The translations under genes and the position numbers were made by a program. Positions 1 to 6,166 of a stretch of 6,887 bases of DNA are shown here, one piece after another. Within the stretch, counting starts at the first letter, position 1; each line of letters begins with the position of its first letter. The notes beneath the pieces were generated by a model. That model did no database searches and was not told the origin of the DNA. It was given only the letters and a program-made list of their open reading frames with translations. The DNA comes from Lachnospiraceae bacterium (GTDB lineage: Bacteria > Bacillota_A > Clostridia > Lachnospirales > Lachnospiraceae): assembly GCA_017958935.1 (NCBI GenBank), contig JAGDBR010000237.1, forward strand, positions 1 through 6,887. The letters run 5' to 3'.

Positions 1-566
1 ACTTTTTCGCGCCCGGCTTCAAACTGCGGCTTGATCAGCGCGACCGCCTCCGCCCCGTCCTCCAGCAGCGGTTTCACGGGGCCCAGCACCTTCGTCAGCG
101 AAATGAAGCTGACGTCCGCGGAGAAGAAGGAGATCTTCTCGGGGACCTGTTCCGCCGTGACGTACCGGATGTTCGTTTTTTCCAGGTTCACGACGCGGTC
201 GTCGTTCCGCAGCTTCCAGTGAAGCTGCCCGTAGCCGACGTCGACCGCATAGACCTTCGCGGCCCCGTTCTGGAGCATGCAGTCGGTGAACCCCCCGGTA
301 GAGGCGCCGACGTCCATGCAGATCCTGCCCGAAAGACGGATCGGAAAGGCTTCCAGGGCTTTCTCCAGCTTCAGGCCGCCGCGGCTGACGTAGGGAAGCG
401 TATTGCCGCGGACTTCAACGGGCGCGTAGATGTCGAACGAAGCGCCGGGCTTGTCTTCCCGCTGTCCGTTCACGTAAACGAGCCCCTCCATGATCAGCGC
501 CTTCGCGCGCTCCCTGGAGGGGGCCAGCCCCAGATTCGTCACAAGGATGTCCAGTCTTTCCTTCAT
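1..566 (-). CDS. tlyA: TlyA-family rRNA 2'-O-methyltransferase (hemolysin A family), C-terminus cut by window edge
   Basis: The first 188 codons of a TlyA-type protein are present; the reading frame stays open through position 1, so the C-terminal part lies outside the window. An N-terminal S4 RNA-binding domain covers about residues 1-60 (MKERLDILV start, then SRERAKALI and a VNG turn). It is followed by the SRGGLKLEKAL entry into an FtsJ/RrmJ-like methyltransferase fold. The SAM-binding motif DVGASTGGFTD is at residues 85-95. Three members of the family's K-D-K-E catalytic tetrad are visible as K66, D151 (in ADVSFIS) and K179 (in LIKPQFE); the final Glu would fall beyond the edge. Characterised homologues methylate ribose in 16S and 23S rRNA; the older name hemolysin is historical. 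The start ATG shares an ATGA overlap with the dxs stop. The purine-rich run AGGGA lies directly against the ATG, too close for a normal ribosome binding site, so reinitiation after dxs is likely. Identity is secure; the exact rRNA target is inferred from the family. Confidence 0.95.
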   Translation of the reverse strand, partial: MKERLDILVTNLGLAPSRERAKALIMEGLVYVNGQREDKPGASFDIYAPVEVRGNTLPYVSRGGLKLEKALEAFPIRLSGRICMDVGASTGGFTDCMLQNGAAKVYAVDVGYGQLHWKLRNDDRVVNLEKTNIRYVTAEQVPEKISFFSADVSFISLTKVLGPVKPLLEDGAEAVALIKPQFEAGREK

Positions 567-2467
567 TCCCTGTCAAGGCGTTCCAACGCCCGGCGGCAGA
601 CGGATCCGCCGTCCATTTCATATTTTGCCTTCAGCTCCGGGATGTTCCCCTGCGGGACGAACGTGTCCGGGATGCCGGACAAAAGCACTTCCCCATGGTA
701 TCCGTTCTGCTGAAGCCATGCAGCGATGCGTTCTCCGGCGCCGCCGGATACGACGCCATCTTCCATCGTCACGAACAGGTCCGTTTCCGGCATGAGCGAC
801 CGCACAGTCTCCTCGTCCCACGGCTTGATGAAGCGCATATTGACAAGGTTCACGCCGACGCCTCGTTCTTTCAGAAGTTCGGCCGCGACAAGGGCTTCCC
901 GCACTTCGCTGCCGAACGCCAGGAGCGAAACGGTCTTCCGGCCGGAATTCTTCCCGCCGGCCGTGTTTCCGTCCGCTTCCGCTTCGGTTCCGGCACGCAG
1001 CAATACCTCGGCCTTTCCGAGGGAAACAGGCGTTTCTTCACAGCCGGAACGCCAGACCGTGCCCCGCGGATAGCGGATCGCGAGCGGCCGTTCGTAAGAC
1101 GCCGAGAAACGCAGCATCGCGGACAGCTCGCCGGCGTCCTTCGGCGCCATGACGGTCATGCCCGGTATCGAAGACAGGTACGCGATGTCGAACGCGCCCT
1201 GATGCGTCTCTCCGTCCCGGCCGACGATGCCCGCCCGGTCCACGCAGAACGTGACGGGCAGGTCCTGCATGCAGACGTCGTGGACGATCTGGTCGTAGCT
1301 GCGCTGCAGAAACGACGAGAAGACCGCGACGTACGGCCTGAAGCCGCCGAGCGCAAGGCCCGCCGCGAACGACACCGCGTGCTGTTCGGCGATGCCGACG
1401 TCGAAGCAGCGCTTCGGAAAGGCTTCGGCAAAGGCCGTCAGGCCGACGTTGTCGGTCATCGCGGCCGTGATCGCGGTGATCCGCCCGTCCTCTTCCGCCA
1501 TGGAAACGAGGGTATGGCCGAACACCTTCGACCAGGAAACGTCCGAAGACGGATGCTTCGGCTGTCCGGTCGCGACGTCGAACGGATCGACGCCGTGGAA
1601 ACGCTCCGGCTCCTTTTCGGCCGGTCCGTAGCCCTTCCCCTTCGTCGTCTTGACATGGATCAGGACCGCGCGGTCCATTTCCTTCGCGTTCTCGAACACG
1701 GCCTCCATCTGACGGACGTCATGGCCGTCGACGGGGCCCAGGTATTTGATGCCCATGTTCTCGAAGAACATGCCGTCCGGCAGGAACAGTTCCTTGACAG
1801 AATCCTTCAGGTTCGTCAGCCAGTTCAGGAAGCCCGGCGCGCTCTTCAGGCGCCGCTTAAGGCCGGCTTTCATCCGGTTGTAGCGGCGTCCCGCGCGAAG
1901 ATTCGTCAGGTACCGGTTCAGACCGCCGACGTTCTTCGAGATCGACATTTCGTTGTCGTTCAGGATGATGATGAAATTCGACTGCAAGGACGCAGCGTTG
2001 TTCAGCGCCTCGTACGCTTCGCCGCCGGTCATCGACCCGTCGCCGATCACCGCGACGACGTGCTCCGTCCCGCCCTTCAGGTCCCGGGCGCAGACGTAGC
2101 CGAGGCCCGCGGAGACCGAGGTCGAGGAATGGCCGGTGTCGTAGGAATCGTACACGGACTCGCGGCGCTTCGGAAAGCCCGAAAGGCCGTCCGGATCGCG
2201 CAGCGTGTCGAATTCCCGCATCCGGCCGGACAGCAGCTTATAGGCGTAGGCCTGGTGTCCGACGTCGAAGATCACCTTGTCCTCGGGCAGATCGAACGCC
2301 GAGAACAGGGCGATGGTCAGTTCCACCACGCCGAGACTCGACGCCAGATGTCCGCCCTTTTCCGAGGTCTTTTCGATCAGGAAGTCACGGATGTCCCGCG
2401 CCAGCGCCTGAAGCTCCCCGTCGGACATGTTTCGTATATCCTGTGCGGAAGGCACGTTTGAAAGCAT
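563..2467 (-). CDS. dxs: 1-deoxy-D-xylulose-5-phosphate synthase
   Basis: Dxs is a thiamine-diphosphate enzyme that condenses pyruvate with glyceraldehyde 3-phosphate to DXP, the first step of the MEP isoprenoid pathway and a branch to thiamine and pyridoxal synthesis. The 634-residue product is close to the usual 620-640. Visible landmarks are GGHLASSLGVVEL with the active-site His at residue 40, DVGHQAY at 68-74, the ThDP/Mg motif beginning GDG at 142-144 and ending NDN at 170-172, and the pyrimidine-domain GIAEQHA with catalytic Glu361. A C-terminal transketolase domain starts near residue 512 (SLLAFGSEV). The chosen ATG overlaps the ispA stop (TAATG) and has AAGGGAG five bases upstream. 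The same frame stays open for 209 more codons inside ispA, but that extension is not Dxs-like. One oddity is a hydrophilic stretch at about 492-511, just before the C-terminal domain, that looks longer than in common Dxs proteins. It lies directly downstream of the prenyl synthase that uses its pathway's products. Confidence 0.98.
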   Translation of the reverse strand: MLSNVPSAQDIRNMSDGELQALARDIRDFLIEKTSEKGGHLASSLGVVELTIALFSAFDLPEDKVIFDVGHQAYAYKLLSGRMREFDTLRDPDGLSGFPKRRESVYDSYDTGHSSTSVSAGLGYVCARDLKGGTEHVVAVIGDGSMTGGEAYEALNNAASLQSNFIIILNDNEMSISKNVGGLNRYLTNLRAGRRYNRMKAGLKRRLKSAPGFLNWLTNLKDSVKELFLPDGMFFENMGIKYLGPVDGHDVRQMEAVFENAKEMDRAVLIHVKTTKGKGYGPAEKEPERFHGVDPFDVATGQPKHPSSDVSWSKVFGHTLVSMAEEDGRITAITAAMTDNVGLTAFAEAFPKRCFDVGIAEQHAVSFAAGLALGGFRPYVAVFSSFLQRSYDQIVHDVCMQDLPVTFCVDRAGIVGRDGETHQGAFDIAYLSSIPGMTVMAPKDAGELSAMLRFSASYERPLAIRYPRGTVWRSGCEETPVSLGKAEVLLRAGTEAEADGNTAGGKNSGRKTVSLLAFGSEVREALVAAELLKERGVGVNLVNMRFIKPWDEETVRSLMPETDLFVTMEDGVVSGGAGERIAAWLQQNGYHGEVLLSGIPDTFVPQGNIPELKAKYEMDGGSVCRRALERLDRE

Positions 2468-3354
2468 TATTTCTCCCTTGCGATCAGGGACCGCAGCAGT
2501 TCCTCCAGGAAGGGGTTCTCCCCGGTCAGAAGGTGCAGTTCCGCGACCGCTTCGTTCATGAGCCTTTCGACCTCCGCTTCCGCTTCTTCGAGCGAATGCA
2601 GGGTCACAAAGGTCGTTTTTCCGTTCTCTTCGTCGGAGCCGATCGGTTTCCCGAGGACTTCCGCCGTCGAGGTCACGTCCAGGATGTCGTCCCGGATCTG
2701 AAAGGCGATGCCGATCTTCGAGGCGATCTGTTCGCAGCGCAGGATGTCCTCCTTCGAGGCATCCGCAAGCACCGCGCCGATCATCATCGAGGCTTCCAAA
2801 AGCGCCGCCGTCTTGTTTTCGTAAATGTAGCCGATCTGGTCTTCGTCCAGCGGCTTCCCGGTCATCTCGACGTCGAGCGTCTGGCCGCCGACCATGCCGA
2901 AGATGCCGGATTTGTTCGCGAGGATCCCGACGGCGCGGCCGAGGTTCTTCGTGTCGGCGCTCAGCAGGAACGCCTTCGCGGCCACCTCGAACGCGTACAG
3001 CATCAGGGCGTCGCCCGCCAGCGTCCCCATGTCCTCGCCGTATTTCGCCCAGACCGAGGGCTTGCCCCGGCGCAGCGTGTCGTTGTCCATGCACGGCAGG
3101 TCGTCGTGCACGAGCGAACTCGTGTGGATGAACTCGATCGCGGCCATGAACGGCTCGATCGCGCGGCTGTGTCCGTCGAAGAGACGGCAGGTCTCCTTCA
3201 TGATGATGGGACGCAGGCGCTTGCCGCCCGCCAGGACCGCATAGTTCATCGCTTCCAGCACGGTATGCTGAAAGCCCTCTTCCGCCGGAAGATAACGTGC
3301 GATGATGTCTTCCGCGTCCTGTATCCTGTATTGGAGTTCTTCGTTAAAGTTCAT
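2467..3354 (-). CDS. ispA: Short-chain trans-prenyl diphosphate synthase (farnesyl/geranylgeranyl diphosphate synthase)
   Basis: This enzyme condenses IPP with allylic diphosphates to make FPP (C15) or longer chains for undecaprenyl, quinone and other prenyl lipids. The 295 residues match the bacterial IspA class. Seen in order: GGKRLRP (43-49); the first Asp-rich motif DDLPCMD (84-90), with the two-residue insertion typical of bacterial short-chain enzymes; GGQ (156-158); KTAALLEAS (181-189); the second Asp-rich motif DDILD (222-226); and a C-terminal IGSDEENGK. The residue five positions before the first Asp-rich motif, usually Tyr in Firmicutes FPP synthases, is Ser79 here, with a second Ser at 80. 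That could allow products longer than FPP. The start overlaps the end of xseB by 11 nt and has only a weak GGCGG-type upstream signal, so coupling is likely. The family is certain; the product length is uncertain, and the symbol ispA is by family and position. Confidence 0.95.
   Translation of the reverse strand: MNFNEELQYRIQDAEDIIARYLPAEEGFQHTVLEAMNYAVLAGGKRLRPIIMKETCRLFDGHSRAIEPFMAAIEFIHTSSLVHDDLPCMDNDTLRRGKPSVWAKYGEDMGTLAGDALMLYAFEVAAKAFLLSADTKNLGRAVGILANKSGIFGMVGGQTLDVEMTGKPLDEDQIGYIYENKTAALLEASMMIGAVLADASKEDILRCEQIASKIGIAFQIRDDILDVTSTAEVLGKPIGSDEENGKTTFVTLHSLEEAEAEVERLMNEAVAELHLLTGENPFLEELLRSLIAREK
2473..2479 (-). promoter_or_regulatory. Shine-Dalgarno of dxs, inside the end of ispA
   Basis: AAGGGAG sits five bases before the dxs ATG and within the last codons of ispA. 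It fixes the dxs start at 2467 and argues against the long in-frame extension upstream. Stop and start share one base (TAATG), which suits terminate-and-restart coupling. Confidence 0.8.
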
Positions 3355-3553
3355 CCGTCTGTCCGCCGCCCGACAAAACCTGCAGCCGCTTCTCGGCTTC
3401 CGTCAGCGCCTTGTTCGTTTCGTTCACGAGACCGATCCCCTCTTCATACGCCTTCAGGGCGTCCTCCAGGGGAAGGTCTTCCTTGTTCAGCTTCGCGATC
3501 ACCTGCTCGATCTTCTCGAGGTTCTCTTCGATCGTCGGTTTCTTCTCACTCAT
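3344..3553 (-). CDS. xseB: Exodeoxyribonuclease VII small subunit
   Basis: XseB binds several copies per XseA to form exonuclease VII, which degrades single-stranded DNA to short oligonucleotides in the cytoplasm during repair. The 69-residue acidic, all-helical protein matches the family's length and shows its signature: an N-terminal EENLEKIEQVIAKL helix, the turn LPLEDALKAYEEG (27-39), then a second helix ending KRLQVLSGGG. The ATG lies within the last codons of xseA (8-nt overlap) and has AAGGA nine bases upstream, so the small subunit has its own ribosome binding site as well as possible coupling. This fits a complex that needs more small than large subunit. Its end overlaps the start of the prenyl synthase by 11 nt. 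Confidence 0.96.
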   Translation of the reverse strand: MSEKKPTIEENLEKIEQVIAKLNKEDLPLEDALKAYEEGIGLVNETNKALTEAEKRLQVLSGGGQTDEL

Positions 3554-4748
3554 GTTCGACCGTCCTTATGACTTCCGTATCAAAGCTGCCGTCCTTGACC
3601 TTGACGCGCAGCAGGTCTCCTGTCCGAATGTCCTTCACGCTGCCGACCGGTTTTCCGTCTTTCGACAGATACCCGTAGCCGCCGGAAAGGCGGTTCAGCG
3701 GGGAGCGGCTGTCCAGTTTCTCGCCGAGCAGGGCCAGTCTGTGCCGCAGCCCCTCGGATTTCTTCGTCACGGCTTCCAGAAGGGCTCTCTGCGCTTCGAA
3801 AAGGCGGTTTTTCTGCCTTTCGAGGCGGTTCTGCGGATGAGAACCCATCAAAGTGCGGTGCGCCCTTTCAAGCCTGTTTTTCGCCCTCAGAAGGCGGTTC
3901 GAGACGTTCTGCTCCATCGCGTCCGCGTAAGACGCCAGCTGTTCCTCGAACGCCCTGTACTCGAAGACCGCGAGCTCCGCGGCCGCGGACGGCGTCGGCG
4001 CCCGGTGGTCCGCCACGAAATCGGCGATCGTGAAATCCACCTCATGCCCGACAGCCGAGATGACCGGCGTCTCGCAGTCAAAGATCGCGCGGGCCACGCG
4101 TTCGTCGTTGAAGGCCCAGAGGTCCTCGATCGAGCCGCCGCCCCTGCCGACGATCATGACGTCCGGACGGAACGCGTCCATCCGTTCGATCGCCCGCACG
4201 AGGCTTTCCGGCGCCCCGTTCCCCTGCACGAGGGCAGGCGACAGCACGAGCTGCACGTAAGGGTTCCGCCGCGCCGCGATCTGGCAGATGTCCTGCAGCG
4301 CGGCACCCGACTGCGCCGTCACGATGCCGACCGTCATCGCATACTGCGGAAGCGGCTTTTTGTACGCCTCGTCGAACATGCCCATGTCGCCGAGCTTTTC
4401 CTTCAGTTCCAGGAACTTCCTGTACAGGTCCCCGACGCCGGCCTCTTCGATCTCTTTCGCGTAGATCTGGTAGCTGCCGCGCGCTTCGTAGACGCTGATG
4501 CTGCCGCGGACGACGACCTTCATGCCCTCCTGCAGGCGGCACTTCAGGCCCTTGCGCTGTCCGGCGAACATCACGGCGCCGATCACCGAATCCTCATCCT
4601 TCAGGCTGAAGTAAATGTGGCCGGTCGGATGATCCTTCAGATTCGAGATCTCGCCCTGCACGGCCACCTGGGAGAGCAGGAAATCCTGCTCGAACATGTT
4701 CTTGATATAGCAGTTCAGTTGTTTGACGGTATAGACGGAAGCAGCCAT
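3546..4748 (-). CDS. xseA: Exodeoxyribonuclease VII large subunit
   Basis: XseA is the catalytic subunit of exonuclease VII. The 400-residue product has an N-terminal OB-fold (about 5-100; SQVAVQGEISNLKDH at 26-40 and the GHIYFSLKD strand at 43-51). The catalytic core has GIVTAQSGAALQDI (141-154), VGRGGGSIEDLWAFN (200-214) and VGHEVDFTIADFVADHRAPT (233-252), which carries the conserved His and Asp. A long helical, Arg/Leu/Glu-rich coiled-coil arm (about 262-345) follows, with a C-terminal strand segment SPLNRLSGGYGYL. E. coli and Bacillus relatives have RGY where this protein has GGY, as best I recall. The start is ambiguous. ATG at 4748 shares one base with the nusB stop (TGATG); a GTG one codon earlier (4751) would give a 4-nt GTGA overlap. 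No strong Shine-Dalgarno separates them. The difference is one residue and does not affect function. Confidence 0.96.
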   Translation of the reverse strand: MAASVYTVKQLNCYIKNMFEQDFLLSQVAVQGEISNLKDHPTGHIYFSLKDEDSVIGAVMFAGQRKGLKCRLQEGMKVVVRGSISVYEARGSYQIYAKEIEEAGVGDLYRKFLELKEKLGDMGMFDEAYKKPLPQYAMTVGIVTAQSGAALQDICQIAARRNPYVQLVLSPALVQGNGAPESLVRAIERMDAFRPDVMIVGRGGGSIEDLWAFNDERVARAIFDCETPVISAVGHEVDFTIADFVADHRAPTPSAAAELAVFEYRAFEEQLASYADAMEQNVSNRLLRAKNRLERAHRTLMGSHPQNRLERQKNRLFEAQRALLEAVTKKSEGLRHRLALLGEKLDSRSPLNRLSGGYGYLSKDGKPVGSVKDIRTGDLLRVKVKDGSFDTEVIRTVEHE

Positions 4749-5149
4749 CACGCGAACCGGGAAAGCACCCCGTTGATGAATTTCGGCGAGTCCTCGCCGC
4801 CGTAGGTCTTCGCAAGCTCCACGGCTTCGTTGATCGCGACGGCCGGGGGGACCTCTTCGTCGTTCTCGATCTCGTAGACGGCCAGACGCAGGATCGACAG
4901 GTCGACCCGGCTCATGCGCTCCGGGCGCCAGTGCTCCGCCTTCTCGCCGATCCGCCGGTCAATGTCCGCGACCTTCGAATAGACGTCCTTCATGCGCGCC
5001 AGGATCGAGGCGCGCTCTTCTTCCGTCAGCTTTTCCTGCTGCTGAAGATAGAGCGCCGTCTGCTCGTCGAGCGACGCGGACGGGTAAAAGTCGTACTGAA
5101 AGAGACACCGCATGCACAGGTCTCTCAATTTGCTTCTTGAAATGCTCAT
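4748..5149 (-). CDS. nusB: Transcription antitermination factor NusB
   Basis: NusB pairs with NusE (S10), binds boxA RNA and helps RNA polymerase read through rRNA operons. The 133-residue helical protein matches family length. Diagnostic segments are [17 protein letters not shown] (78-94), [18 protein letters not shown] (100-117) and [12 protein letters not shown] (121-132). The N-terminus ([18 protein letters not shown]) fits the usual first helix, although Cys residues are unusually frequent. The frame is open 60 codons further upstream, but that stretch overlaps the Asp23 gene in another frame and is not NusB-like. The chosen ATG forms an ATGA overlap with the upstream stop and has GGAG seven bases before it. 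The end touches xseA directly; folD, which lies between nusB and xseA in Bacillus, is missing. Confidence 0.97.
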   Translation of the reverse strand: MSISRSKLRDLCMRCLFQYDFYPSASLDEQTALYLQQQEKLTEEERASILARMKDVYSKVADIDRRIGEKAEHWRPERMSRVDLSILRLAVYEIENDEEVPPAVAINEAVELAKTYGGEDSPKFINGVLSRFA

Positions 5150-5493
5150 GCACTGACTCCGATAATGTTCACCTCGACGTTCGAGACTGTCATGCCGGTC
5201 ATCGCTTCGATCGCGGTCTTGACGTGCTCCGTGACGCCTTCCGAGACTTCGGGGATCGGGCGCTCGCCGTTCAGACTGACCGCGACGCGCACCGAGACCG
5301 TATTGCCGCTGGTGTCGATCTTCACGCATTTCGACAGGTTCTTGATGCCCGAACGCGTGATCATGTCGTGCGTCAGCTCTTTTCCGAGCGTCGACACGCC
5401 TTCAACTTCTGTCGACGCAAGCCCCGCGATCGCACAGATGACCTCATCCGCGACCTGGACCTTGCCGATCTTGCTTTTCACATTCTCTTCCAT
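5146..5493 (-). CDS. Asp23/Gls24 family envelope stress response protein
   Basis: This 115-residue protein belongs to the Asp23/Gls24 (DUF322) family. Seen are the opening strand [20 protein letters not shown] (8-27), the VEGV turn (30-33), the [18 protein letters not shown] segment (66-83) and a terminal [20 protein letters not shown] helix-strand pair (91-110). Family members in staphylococci and enterococci are linked to cell-envelope stress. The copy next to nusB corresponds in position to B. subtilis yqhY, which has been linked to fatty acid synthesis control; the molecular role is not settled. There is no signal peptide or membrane segment. The ATG at 5493 is chosen because AGGAGG lies seven bases upstream; the open frame extends 33 codons into the alarmone synthetase gene but that part is Arg-rich shadow sequence. 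The gene ends with an ATGA overlap into nusB. Confidence 0.93.
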   Translation of the reverse strand: MEENVKSKIGKVQVADEVICAIAGLASTEVEGVSTLGKELTHDMITRSGIKNLSKCVKIDTSGNTVSVRVAVSLNGERPIPEVSEGVTEHVKTAIEAMTGMTVSNVEVNIIGVSA

Positions 5494-5500
5494 GGGATTA

Positions 5501-5506
5501 CCTCCT
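5501..5506 (-). promoter_or_regulatory. Consensus Shine-Dalgarno of the Asp23-family gene, overlapping the previous stop
   Basis: AGGAGG is seven bases before the ATG at 5493, and its first bases overlap the TAG stop of the alarmone synthetase. It decides the Asp23-family start against the longer in-frame extension. Together with the ECF and synthetase sites it is among the strongest ribosome binding sites in the window. Confidence 0.85.
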
Positions 5507-6152
5507 ACACTTCCTCGCGGCCGGCGTATTTCTTGATCTCTTCGTTCAGCCCGAGCATCCTCTCGTCCAGCGTGTTCGTCAGGAACGCGCATTCGGCGAG
5601 CTCATCCTTTATGTATTCGGGCGCGTTGCCCTCGAATTTGTAATAGATCTTATGTTCCAGCGACGCCCAGAAATCCATGGCGATCGTCCGGATCTGGATC
5701 TCGACCTTCACGTCTTCTTTGCCGTCCGACAGATAGATCGGGATCGTCACGATCAGGTGATAGCTCTTGTACCCGTTCGACTTCGGATTCGCGATGTAGT
5801 TCTTCACGATCAGGACCTTGATGTCGTCCTGGTCCGTGAGCATGTCCGCGATCTTGTAGATGTCCGATGTGAACGAGCAGACGATGCGCACGCCGGCGAC
5901 ATCGTTCAGGTACATGCCGATGTTCTGCAGCGTGACCTCGTGCCCCTCGCGCGCAAGCTTCCGCGCGATGCTCTGCTCGCTCTTCAGCCGGCTCGTCACA
6001 TGTTCGATCGGGTTGTAGTTCTGGACGGAGATGAACTCCTCCTTCAGGATCTCGATCTTCGTATTGATCTTTTTAATGGCCGATGAATAGAGAAAGACCT
6101 GACGATCCCACTCCTTCTGTTCTTCGGGCGTTAACTGAAACACAGCCGCCAT
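5505..6152 (-). CDS. Small alarmone synthetase (GTP pyrophosphokinase, RelP/RelQ-type)
   Basis: This is a stand-alone (p)ppGpp synthetase that transfers pyrophosphate from ATP to GDP or GTP. It has 215 residues: a single synthetase domain with no HD hydrolase, TGS or ACT domain, as expected of a small alarmone synthetase and not of a long Rel. By alignment from memory to B. subtilis RelQ, the ATP-contacting arginines are R55 (in TSRLK) and R89 (in GVRIV), the metal ligands are D84 and E151 (in EIQIRT), and the guanine-stacking Tyr is Y128 in the G-loop NPKSNGYKSYH (122-132). All are present, so it should be active. MDFWASLEHKIYYK (159-172) is also typical. PIEHV at 48-52 has His where RelQ has a Phe in the allosteric pppGpp site, which may mean RelP-like or non-allosteric behaviour; the subtype is open. 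The ATG has AAGGAGG five bases upstream. It follows the ECF gene after 14 nt and precedes the Asp23 gene by 11 nt. Confidence 0.94.
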   Translation of the reverse strand: MAAVFQLTPEEQKEWDRQVFLYSSAIKKINTKIEILKEEFISVQNYNPIEHVTSRLKSEQSIARKLAREGHEVTLQNIGMYLNDVAGVRIVCSFTSDIYKIADMLTDQDDIKVLIVKNYIANPKSNGYKSYHLIVTIPIYLSDGKEDVKVEIQIRTIAMDFWASLEHKIYYKFEGNAPEYIKDELAECAFLTNTLDERMLGLNEEIKKYAGREEV

Positions 6153-6157
6153 GACTG

Positions 6158-6164
6158 CCTCCTT
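6158..6164 (-). promoter_or_regulatory. Shine-Dalgarno of the alarmone synthetase gene
   Basis: AAGGAGG lies five bases before the ATG at 6152, inside the 14-nt gap after the ECF S-component stop. It is near consensus, so the synthetase is probably translated well and not only through coupling. Confidence 0.85.
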
Positions 6165-6166
6165 GA

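Noticed and set aside
695..2461. 588-codon open frame on the plus strand opposite dxs
   Set aside because: It is an antisense shadow of a GC-rich gene: Arg/Asp/Val/His-rich, no recognisable motifs, no ribosome binding site, and it mirrors the length of dxs.
2468..3094. In-frame 209-codon N-terminal extension of dxs
   Set aside because: It overlaps the prenyl synthase in another frame, is Arg/Gly/Asp-rich, lacks Dxs features, and the internal ATG has a good ribosome binding site.
2443..3678. 411-codon plus-strand frame opposite the prenyl synthase, xseB and the end of xseA
   Set aside because: Same antisense shadow pattern, with no family features and no start signals.
3546..3700. XseA C-terminal GGY in place of the RGY remembered from E. 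coli and Bacillus
   Set aside because: I cannot tell from one sequence whether this is unusual; other clostridial XseA proteins may share it, and all catalytic motifs are intact.
3411..4805. 464-codon plus-strand frame opposite xseB/xseA/nusB
   Set aside because: Composition is Arg/Leu/Asp/His-rich low-quality sequence spanning several real genes on the other strand; explained by codon bias of those genes.
5150..5329. In-frame 60-codon upstream extension of nusB
   Set aside because: It overlaps the Asp23-family gene, is not NusB-like, and the ATG at 5149 has GGAG at the right spacing and an ATGA junction.
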